A stretch of DNA of 51,413 bases. Origin: Chara braunii (taxonomy: Eukaryota; Streptophyta; Charophyceae; Charales; Characeae). A program made the translations under genes and the position numbers. The stretch is from assembly GCA_003427395.1 (NCBI GenBank), contig BFEA01000062.1:2984777-3036189 (forward strand), given 5' to 3'. Under the pieces are notes generated by a model. It was not told the origin of the DNA, searched no databases, and was given only the letters and a program-made list of their open reading frames with translations. Below, piece after piece: positions 43,271-51,413 of this stretch (positions within the stretch are counted from its first letter, which is position 1; each line of letters starts with the position of its first letter).

Positions 43271-44515
43271 TGTGATAACCCGACCAAACATGGACTGAAA
43301 CACACAACTGATTTATGAGTTTTGCCCATAAACTGAATGCCTTGCTGTGTTTCCCGCTTGCTACTAAGTTCTCTAAGTCTGTGTGTATGCACGCTTGTTG
43401 GACTGCATGTCTGTCTGAGTGCTGGTTGGCTTGAGTGTGTGTGTGGCCCGCAAGGGGACTTGTTCGTTCGTTGGGCCCTCAGGGCCGGTACTTATCCGTG
43501 GCCTTGACATTGAGGGATTGCAGCGAGGGAAAACACTCAAGTAGCAGGTAGGCCGGTGCCGCACCCTGAAGAGGTAGATGTGAGGGTACTGGAGGCTGAG
43601 CAGAAGAAGACAAAAGTGGCATTTTGAAGAGGCCCAGTAGTTGTAGGCTAGGTTTAGGCGGGTACCAGTCCAACTAGTCTGAGTCTAGGGCCTGTACGGG
43701 CAATATCAGAGTCTGCAATGATGTTTCCCTCTGAAAGGGATGAGGTACCGGTTGCTTGGGAAGGCCTAGCGGCCTGGAAGTTAGCGCCCAAGAGGCAAGC
43801 ATACCGCTATATCTCCAGGTCCGGCGAAGAGCCCAACCTCATTGTCGGTGTGCAAGTTTGGCGACACACTGGTTGGAGTGCTGGCTGGAGCAGCGCTGCT
43901 AGCGCTGCTGGGGAAGCAGCAAGGACTCGGAGGAGGAAGAAGGACAGGAAGGGGGAGGAGCGCCACAGGTACTTACCTGGCTATGGTGGCAGCCATCTTC
44001 ATCACCTTGGTGGGTGTTGCCGCAGGAAGGCCCCAACTGGGGTTGAGCTACACCAAGAAGCTTCGAGGCAGGGTCAGGCATGGCGGCCTGAGCTAGAGCA
44101 GCCATAGCTGCTTTGGGTTGTCCGTTGGGCATCTGGGCAAGGGCTAGTAGTCCGCCATAGCCTCGACCTATGAGCATAAAGAATGAGAGAGGTGGCCATG
44201 GCTATGGTGGAGCTCAAGTGATACCTGCAGTAGAAGAGGGATTCAGACTTTGATTCTGGTTCAGCTATTCAACATTGTATTATTAGTTCTTGTATGAATA
44301 AGAGAGGAGGAGATAAGGAGGAAGAGAGGGTTGAGCGAAGAAGAAAAGCTTTATCGTTTGTCTATGTTGGTGTACATCATCTTCTTCTTCTTTCTTACTT
44401 CTTCTTCTTCTTCTAACCTTCTCTCTCCTCTCAAGTTCATTCATTTCTTTATGCAATTGGACGACATTGTACTATCTGATGAATGTGTATCTCGAAATTG
44501 GTCAGGATCATAACA
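43271..44515 (+). repeat. 3' LTR of element B
   Basis: The 1,245-bp partner of the 15,311 LTR has the same ends. The conserved core at 43,714 has one substitution (GGGATGAGG for GGGAGGAGG). It is followed by the CAAT target duplication and then element A pol sequence in the opposite orientation. Confidence 0.92.
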
Positions 44516-44519
44516 CAAT

Positions 44520-46440
44520 GGTCTAAAGAGTCTTCTTTCCAAAAGAGTGAGTGAAGGAGATCAAGAAGGGCGCGTCAGGCCTACGAGAAAGGGCGTCTGC
44601 TACTTTATTGTAGCAGCCCTTCTCGTGTTTCAGTTCAAAGTCAAACAAGTCAATGAACTGAATGTAGCGGGCAAGCTTGTCATTCAACTCACCCTGGGAC
44701 TCCGTCCACTAAAGGGTGGAGTGATCTGAAAAGATCTTGAAGTATCTGCCAGGAGAAAGTGCGTCCAATGCTTGAGCGCTGACACAAGAGCATAGAGCTC
44801 CTTCTCATATGTAGAGTTTTGCAGTTTCTTAGCTTTTATCTTTTTGCTCATGTACTCTACAGGCTGCAGACCATTACCGTTATCTTGTTGAAGTACCGCC
44901 CCTATACCATACTGACATGCATCAGTGGTTCGCACAAAAGGCAAGGTAGGGTCAGGTAACTTCAAAACAGGTGCACGAATCAAAGTCTCCTTGAGGCGTG
45001 TAAAAACCTCCTGATAGCCTGATGTCCAAAGAAAGGGAGTATCTTTCTTCACGAGGTCAGTCGGGGGTGCTGCAATGGAGGAGAAGTTTTGGATGAACTT
45101 CCTATAATACGATGCAAGACCCAGAAAAGTCCGGACATCACAAACATTTAGAGGCTTCGGCCAGTCCTGAACAACAACAACTTTAGTTGCTTCAGGAGCC
45201 AACCCCTCTCCTGAAATGACATGACCCTGATAGACAACAAAGCTAACTCTAAAAGAGGACTTCTCTCTGTTGATCTTGTACTGGTTGTCATGTAAGGCCT
45301 GAAGGACAAGAGCTAGATGTTGCACATGCTCCTGGATATAATGACTGAATATCAAGATATCATCCCGATAGACAACTACAAACTTATCCAGGTAAGGCCT
45401 GAGTATGCGATGCATCTCTGTTTGGAAAGTGTCAGGGGCATTGCGAAGACCGCATGGCATGACCACGTACTCATAGGTACCATATCTGGTCTTGAAGGCT
45501 GTCTTGTGGGCATCACCTTCAACCATCTCAATCTGGTGGTAGCCAAATTTTAGGTCGATCTTGCTGAATATCGTGCAGCCCTACACCATGTCCAACAAAT
45601 CATCGATCCGAGGAAGAGGCTTTGTAGACTTCCTCGTAATCTTATTGACTCCCCACATCCTGAACTCACCATTCTCTTTGGGTACAAAGAGAACTGGTGC
45701 CCTAAACTCAAATGTACATGGACGTATCCATCCTTTGTTGGCCAGGGTCTCTAACTGTTTTCTGAGCTCATCAAGTCTTCAGGGGACATTTTGTAGACCC
45801 GGCCCTTGGGAGGGACCGCACCAGGCAGGATCTCGATCTTATGCTTAGTTTGCCTGTGGACAAGTCCAGTAGGCTCCTGCATAGGGTCTGAGAATCGGTC
45901 AACCACTTGCTGAATTTGAGAGGACAGGGAGCAGTTGCCACATCAGTCTGTTTAACATATGCTACAAACAGACGTGTGTGGTCAGTCTGGCGTGAGAGTT
46001 GCAAGAAACTACGAGTATGCATACAATAACAACTACTGACCGGATGGTACTCATCAACGAGCATACAAGGGCGATACTCCCCTCGTCCGCCAGGCAGCTC
46101 AACCCTAGGGATTCGCCAGTCGATCCTGGGGTTGGTGGCCTCAAGCCACTGTAGGGAGAAAACAAGGTCAAAGGGTACATTAGGGGACACATAGAAGTTC
46201 AGGCGCTGCCTGATTTCTCCCTGCCTGTCAAAGACTACCAGTACACCTTTGACAACAGTAGTGATCCTGACTATAGATGAGTCCCCTATACGAACCTCAA
46301 TTGGTTGTCGCAACTTTACTAGTCTCTGATCCATGTGCAGTCTGCTGACTGTCTTGGGAGACATAAATTTGTGAGTTGCCCCACAGTCTAAGAGCGCTTT
46401 GAACTTGGATCCCAAGATAGAGGGTCGAAGTAGGATGAGA
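44520..46440 (-). pseudogene. element A pol, 5' part: protease, reverse transcriptase, RNase H
   Basis: On the minus strand: protease (LLDCGATHKFMSP; VPFDLVFSLQWLE), a frameshift near 45,800, reverse transcriptase (TRKSTKPLPRIDDLLD with a stop near 45,582; CGLRNAPDTFQTEM; catalytic VVVYRDDILIFS near 45,365) and RNase H (RTTDACQYGIGAVLQ). The catalytic motif is YRDD rather than YLDD. A deletion of about 4 bases near 44,750 shifts the frame inside RNase H, and a TAG stands near 44,526. Element B then interrupts the gene, which continues at 15,306-13,805. Confidence 0.87.
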
Positions 46441-46463
46441 TCTGACTTGTGCTTTTTCCTTTC

Positions 46464-48115
46464 CTACAAAGACAGGAAAAGATCAGCCAGGACCTGAGAT
46501 TCATCCTCCTCCCACGTCTCATCTAGATCAGTGTCCTCATAAGTGAAGGGCCCTGCTGCTGCAACTCCACAAAAGGAATCGGTGAGAGATGGTGTAGATT
46601 CAGCTTCCTCAGAAGAAGAATCTGCACTGGTGGAACGAGCTGCTAGTTCCACCTCTCTCCACTGTAGTCTTTTTAACTAGAGCCTGAAGGCCTGCGAGGC
46701 ATGCTGGGACAGTCCTTGAGGAAATGGTCCCCCTCGCATCTCAAGCAGACTCCCTTGTCCTTCCTCTTCCTCCAAACTCCCTCCTGGATCCTGAGTGCAT
46801 GCCAGGGGAAGGTGGAAGGATCAAGGGGGTCAGTTGGCCAACGGACATCGCGTGGTAGTGGAACTCTCTGGGCCCCACGGGAAGAGGCACATCCCTTACC
46901 TTTCCCCTTGCTACTAGTTGATGCTCTCTGGGCTGGGGCTTTGCCCTTTGTCGGTCTCATCAGAGCATCAGCCAGGGCAAGAACAGCTGGATCTGCAGCA
47001 GAAGATGAAGCAGTCTCAAATGGAGGGCATCAGCCAGGGCAAGAACAGCTGGATCTGCAACAGAAGATGAAGCAGTCTCAGATGGAGGGGTCTCACTCTG
47101 AGATGTTGTCTCATCTTCTGAACTTGATGCTGCAGCAAATAGAGCACCCTTCCTCCTTCTTCGCCCCTTTGAGGAGAGTCTCTTCCTTCCTTCAGAAGGT
47201 GCTTCCTGGACATGGAGGTTGGACTCCAGAACTAGGGTTGCTCTGCCAAAGGACCGCCAATCCTTGTGGCCTTGAGAAAATAATGCAAGTTGGTATTCCC
47301 CAGGCGCTCCTTTCAAGAAATGGATAAGCATGTCTTGATCGCTCATCTCTAATCCAGGAGTCGATGTCAAACTCTCAAACGTAGAGTACAGTTTGGATAG
47401 GGAGCCGTCCCATTTTTTCTGGCGCAGGCGCAAAATTTTGTCAGGTGCCTTTCTGGCTTGCTCCTTGTTAGCAAACCGGTCATTCAGAGCCTGCAGGAAC
47501 CCAGACAACCCCAGTCACTGCGCCAACTCAGACATTTTCAATCCCTGCTGGAGGGGTCAGCTTGGGCCGCTGCTGATCAAATGGAGTTGAGGGTTGTGAG
47601 GCGGTTGTTGATCTGGGTGTAGAGCCCGGGGATGTGGGTCTGGATTGTGGGGGTTGTTGGGGTTCTACTTTCGGGGCCCCAGGAGATGGAGGGATGGTCA
47701 TGGTAGGCGGAATCTGCAGATGTGTGAAGAGGCGGTCCAGCTTGGACGAGATGTCATCCAACTTTTTTGAGTGGTTTGACAACTGATCTTCCAGGCTGGT
47801 GATCCTCGCATCCCAGTTAGTGAAGTAGGGCCGGTTGATGTCATCCTGAAGAAGGACGAACTCAGCCATGTCCTTACTGTACTGACTGGCGGTTCCACTC
47901 ACCCTGATCTTTCCAATGCCTAATGAGATGTTTTCTTATTGCTTCCTTCTGATCTGCCTCCTCCCTGCGCTTCATCTCTTCCTTCAGAGCCTCAACCGTT
48001 GCTGCCTGTTTCCAAAGTTTTTCTTCCTGAGTCAGCAGTTCAGCCTATAAAGGGGAGAGAGGAAGTTGAGGCTTCACCTCAGAAACTTCTCCCTTTTCAG
48101 TGCCAGACAACTTGC
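46464..48115 (-). pseudogene. element A gag
   Basis: Minus-strand gag fragments: an N-terminal coiled coil (ELLTQEEKLWKQAATVEALK, after a TAG near 48,047), a frameshift near 47,890, a second helical stretch (RITSLEDQLSNHSKKLDDIS), a Pro/Ser/Thr-rich linker, a break near 47,530, the capsid-like gag domain (GFLQALNDRFANKEQ ... MLIHFLKGAPGEYQLALF), a 62-bp tandem duplication that shifts the frame, a zinc knuckle CLRCEGDHFLKDC (CX2CX3HX4C, one residue short of usual) and an acidic tail before protease. Where gag begins upstream of 48,115 is unclear. Confidence 0.75.
46965..47088. repeat. 62-bp tandem duplication in element A gag
   Basis: 46,965-47,026 and 47,027-47,088 are identical except for two substitutions. 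Because 62 is not a multiple of three, the second copy is read in another frame (minus strand) and the gag frame is lost. Confidence 0.92.
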
Positions 48116-49584
48116 AATACCCACAAAATAGATAAATAAAATAAAAGAATAAACTGAAGAAAGAGATGGAAGTTAACAGGAATTGGGTTTTCCCTGTAGC
48201 ACTTGCCCAATTGCTGTCACCTGACTGAGGAAAGAAGTTGGTTAGTATGAGCAGGTAAGTGCTCAGTCTCTGCAGACCACTTGAGGATCAGGGTAAGTTT
48301 AGAGTCTACTCGGCAAAAAACAATGTCACGATTTCCCATTCACTGCTCTGACACACCAATTGAGCGCAATCACTGCAAATCCTGTATTAATTACTTTCAG
48401 GATGCAGTCCTGGACTGATTAGTAGTACACCGTAATTAGACAGAGTGATTGTTAGTGACTGACAGGTAACTACGGATAACCAAGATGCAACAATGTCCTG
48501 AGCATGATATTTTTGGACTTACCCTACTGATCTCACCACTGGATGACCATGTATGCCATACCCAAGGTATGGCGAATTACAGTATTCACTGTAACTGACT
48601 CAAAACATTAAATATGAAAGTGCAATTTCAGACATAGACTTAGTATTGAATTGCGATTTACCACGGATTGACAGAATTGAATTCTGACGGAGAGAACCAA
48701 AGTTATGACTGACCCTAGTCTGACCAAGCTCCAGCTATGGCAGCGCAAAATTCAAATTTCCATTATCACTGGCAGGATGACCCTAAACAATCCAATTCAC
48801 AACACAGTATGAATCCCAATATTGTAAAGCGGACACAGATGAAAATTAAGTCGGAGAGAGGGTCAAACAGGGTTAGTAGAAGTCAAAGAAGATAGGTAGG
48901 GGAAGTTGGCGGTCCCACAGTCTAAATTTCGATTTTTAGCTGTCTACTTACTGACATGCCCTATTTCGCTATTCTAAAAATAGCCCCAAAATCGCCACAC
49001 AGAGTAGAGTAAGGAACACACTTACTTCAGGGATATCAGAAGGGGATGGATGAAACCCTGGCTATGGCTATCTCCTGAGACCCATCTCGCCAGTTTCTTC
49101 TCCTGAAAATACCCAGTGTTCCCACGTACAAAATTCTCTGAAACTTGGTAATCCTATAGATCTCCCTATGGCGCTTTACCCCCAACTGGCAGACTCAATT
49201 AATCTAGACTCCCAGATGCCAATTACTGAGAAAGGTTGCTCCAACCTGCACTGCGCTGCTTGGAAATTGGGGATCCTGACAAAATTCCAAAAACGCAACT
49301 CCCTGGGAGTCACTTCCTTGCTAATTGCCAGTTCGAGATGAGTCGTCGGCTATAAATAGCCTTCCAGAGCCTCCCAGGCCTCTGAGTACCAATCGCCACT
49401 CACTCCTGTGCAACCCTGTGCAGGAGTGAATCACCCTCTGTCCAATACCTCTCGCCACACACTTACCACCACCACCCTTACTGTCACCAACACAGAAGAA
49501 GATAAATCGCCATGAAGTTCAACTCTAGTGTCTCACCAGATGACGGCAGTTGCTCCAACTCATCAATGACTCCACTGTCTGGAT
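48116..49584 (-). other. leader of element A between primer-binding site and gag
   Basis: About 1.47 kb without a long open frame, equivalent in position to the ~1.5-kb leaders of B and C. It holds GCTATGG at about 48,734 and 49,061 (plus strand), and an A/T-rich stretch near 48,125-48,150 just before gag on the minus strand. Confidence 0.65.
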
Positions 49585-49603
49585 CCAATCACTCCGATAC
49601 CAA
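49585..49603 (-). promoter_or_regulatory. primer-binding site of element A, variant of the initiator tRNA-Met type
   Basis: The minus strand reads TTGGTATCGGAGTGATTGG one or two bases after the 5' LTR end. Its TGGTATCGGAG differs from TGGTATCAGAG of element B at one base. Either it is a mutated initiator-Met site or it pairs with another tRNA. Confidence 0.7.
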
Positions 49604-49604
49604 C

Positions 49605-50855
49605 TTTTATGAACCTGGTTGCTTGTTGTCAGATGACCAACACTCGCTCAGATAGACTTCCAAGTATGCCCATACCAACACAAAAGGAACGGGAGAGGAT
49701 GGGAGTATCACACCACACAAGGAGAAAAAAACGCAGCGAAAGACTTAACCATGCCATATGACAGAGAAAATTGAAAGTGCAATTCGGTCTACAGAATCCT
49801 CACAACCAGTCACAAAGGAAAGCCGAGTGGATCACATCAAGGAAACAATGAAGCAAGCATAGTTCCCACACAATATCAACACTGATTATTAAACTCTGAG
49901 TCTCGATTTGTCAAATAACCCCAGAACTGTGATAAGTGAGCAGCGCTTCCTCCCCTAACCCTGAGTAACCGCTATCATACCCCTGAGCCCTTGAAACAAC
50001 CAGCGCCACCCAGATACTGCTTCTAGAGGGAAGCGCCACCCTGAAACAGGCCTCTCAAACCAAGCGCCTCTCGGAGGATGAAGAAGAAGACCAGCGCCAC
50101 AGTCTTTCATGATGATGAAGTGCCAGTAGACCTCCCAGATGGAAATCTGTAGCAGCGCCACTTCTCCCGACAAAGATGATCTCTGAGGATATAAGCTGCA
50201 GCTATGGCTGCAGCGCGACACACCTCGACACCCTACTCCTGAGGAGGGTTCAGCAGGGCACCAACTTCTCTTGCCTCCAACAGACTTCAGATAACCCGGA
50301 CCTCTAAACAGCCCCATGTGCTGTCAGAGAACAATGCAGGTCCCATCTATGGCCGACGCTTCGAAGGTCCGGCTATGTCTGTCTCCTACAACGCTGAAGC
50401 TGTACCACCACCAGTTCATGCATTGTGCAGCCACGATGTACACTGTACCAACTGCCAAAAGCCCCGAACAGTCTTCCCTACCTCTTTTCATAATCTACCT
50501 AGCCTAGACACGACCTAGACCGGACTGACTGGACTGACCGGTACTGTTTCAATTCGGCCTCTAGGGCCTCTCCCTACCCGACTATAGACTATAGGACCGT
50601 CTTGCAGTATAAGCCGGTAGGCCCTTCTGTCCTAGTGGTAGCCCGGGCCTGCTATTCGCAGTTAGGGTAGCTGTAGGAAATTCAGGTTAGAGCGGGCCTG
50701 CAATTTTCCCAAATTTGCAGATATGTCCCTCACGAATTTTCCCCTAGGCAGATCTCTCGGTTAGCCCTTAGCCAAACAAAATGGCAAATCTACCCTATCT
50801 ATGTTACAGTCGTAGGTCAACGGGTTACAGGCGGCAGAAGCAGCAAGTCATTGCA
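49605..50855 (-). repeat. 5' LTR of element A
   Basis: The 1,251-bp partner of 12,557-13,812. On the minus strand it begins TGCAATGAC and ends in CATAAAA where the 3' copy has CATAACA. CTAT follows it outside at 50,856-50,859. Confidence 0.88.
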
Positions 50856-50859
50856 CTAT

Positions 50860-51350
50860 CCTACTCAGCGTATCTAGCCTACATGATGTACATAGAAACC
50901 GAGGATCTGCAATGTGATAAAAAGGACTGAATGGACAATGCAATGCAAGTAGAATCTCAACAAGCAATGTGCATTCCGATACATACAAAATGGTGCTTTG
51001 TAGCGCAGGGAAGACTTTAGATACAAGTCCTGACCTGACCGGGATTGACCTCTTTTTCACGTAGTACAAGATAGCGAAACAGAATGCTAGAATACTAAGG
51101 ACTAGCCCACTCAATGTTTCAAAGCAGACCAAACATACATCATGCTCATCGCAAGGTCTCATGGGGCCTGGCGCTATACACAGGAAGGAGGCGCCAGGTC
51201 TAGACATACACAGACGAAGAGGAGGGGATCAGACGAAGAAGAGGAAGGGGGAGATGGAAAAGTCGTCAACACCAAGTCTCGTTACAAGTCCCAAATAATC
51301 CCTCTTCAAAATGTCAGAAGTCCAAATGTCGAGTCTGGATCCAAATGTCA

Positions 51351-51355
<5 letters not shown>
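50860..51355. other. right flank of element A, no gene supported
   Basis: About 500 bp. A minus-strand frame of 119 codons (51,207-50,848) has no recognisable domain and runs into the element A LTR, so it cannot be an old gene as it stands. Nothing else is visible. Confidence 0.5.

Positions 51356-51413
<58 letters not shown>
51356..51413. repeat. (CT)n microsatellite at the window edge
   Basis: An uninterrupted CT dinucleotide run of 58 bases reaching the last base. It continues or stops outside the window. Confidence 0.97.

Larger units (their letters stand above)
15311..44515 (+). mobile_element. element B: Ty3/gypsy chromovirus, itself interrupted three times
   Basis: LTRs at 15,311-16,602 and 43,271-44,515 begin TGTGATAACCCG and end GATCATAACA. 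A primer-binding site follows the left one and a polypurine tract precedes the right one. Between them lie a ~1.5-kb leader, gag, protease, reverse transcriptase, RNase H, integrase and chromodomain. Interruptions: an 8.4-kb insert in gag, element C in reverse transcriptase, and a solo LTR in the chromodomain. Without these it is about 9.6 kb. Stops and frameshifts throughout make it inactive. Confidence 0.92.
12557..50855 (-). mobile_element. element A: Ty3/gypsy chromovirus, host of the nested insertions
   Basis: Read on the minus strand: 5' LTR (50,855-49,605), primer-binding site, leader, gag, protease, reverse transcriptase and RNase H down to 44,520, then the break caused by element B, then integrase and chromodomain (15,306-13,805), polypurine tract and 3' LTR (13,812-12,557). 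Without element B (29.2 kb) it is about 9.1 kb, normal for a chromovirus. LTRs begin TGCAATGAC and end CATAACA (CATAAAA in the 5' copy). The frames are broken in many places, so it is inactive. Confidence 0.9.

Noticed and set aside
45561-45848. Plus-strand frame over element A pol
   Set aside because: It is the complement of reverse-transcriptase sequence; the minus-strand reading carries the conserved motifs.
47528-47535. ATGTCTGA overlap of two gag frames in element A, suggestive of coupled translation
   Set aside because: A small deletion in an ancestral single gag frame explains it better: coding homology continues across it, and elements B and C have these parts fused.
50848-51207. 119-residue minus-strand gene at the right flank
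   Set aside because: It has no domain and its end lies within the LTR of element A.

Overview
This is a eukaryotic nuclear window made almost entirely of retrotransposons in various states of decay. I found no host protein-coding gene, tRNA, rRNA or CRISPR array that the sequence supports. The lineage is most likely green plant/streptophyte. The Ty3/gypsy elements are chromoviruses whose primer-binding sites read as complements of plant initiator tRNA-Met, and the LINE is a plant-type L1 with a CCHC ORF1 and an ORF2 ending in a Cys/His reverse-transcriptase-associated zinc finger. My best guess is a repeat-rich charophyte such as Chara; that is an impression, not a demonstrated assignment.

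Layout. (1) 1-10,815: three head-to-tail copies of one L1-like LINE family on the + strand: a nearly complete copy with its 5' end outside the window (1-7,759), a 5'-truncated copy (7,760-9,673), and a copy truncated at both ends (9,674-10,815). (2) 10,816-12,556: non-coding sequence with an A24 tract and a degenerate minisatellite of 16-19 bp units (11,682-12,345). (3) 12,557-50,855: one minus-strand chromovirus, element A, bounded by ~1.25-kb LTRs and a CTAT target duplication. Its pol gene is split by a plus-strand chromovirus, element B (15,311-44,515, target duplication CAAT). (4) Element B is itself interrupted three times: by an 8.4-kb protein-poor insert in gag (about 19,183-27,635), by a complete chromovirus C in the reverse transcriptase (29,367-39,143), and by a solo LTR of the C family in the chromodomain (41,659-43,050, target duplication TATA). 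(5) 50,860-51,413: flank ending in a (CT)n tract at the window edge.

Each chromovirus carries the expected order: LTR, primer-binding site, long leader, gag with coiled coil and zinc knuckle, aspartic protease, reverse transcriptase, RNase H, integrase, chromodomain, polypurine tract, LTR. The reading frames of all of them are broken by stops and small indels, so none looks able to move by itself. The nesting gives a relative age order: A before B, and B before C, the solo LTR and the gag insert.

The most unusual signal is in the 8.4-kb insert: an array of nine hairpins (21,268-21,960) that share an almost invariant 17-nt loop ending AGCCACATT while their stem sequences differ and mostly co-vary. 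Other structured RNA candidates are duplicated TTCGGCA hairpins just upstream of the array, a two-state hairpin and a conserved intron-like segment in the element B leader, and a near-invariant 40-bp core in five LTRs of two families.
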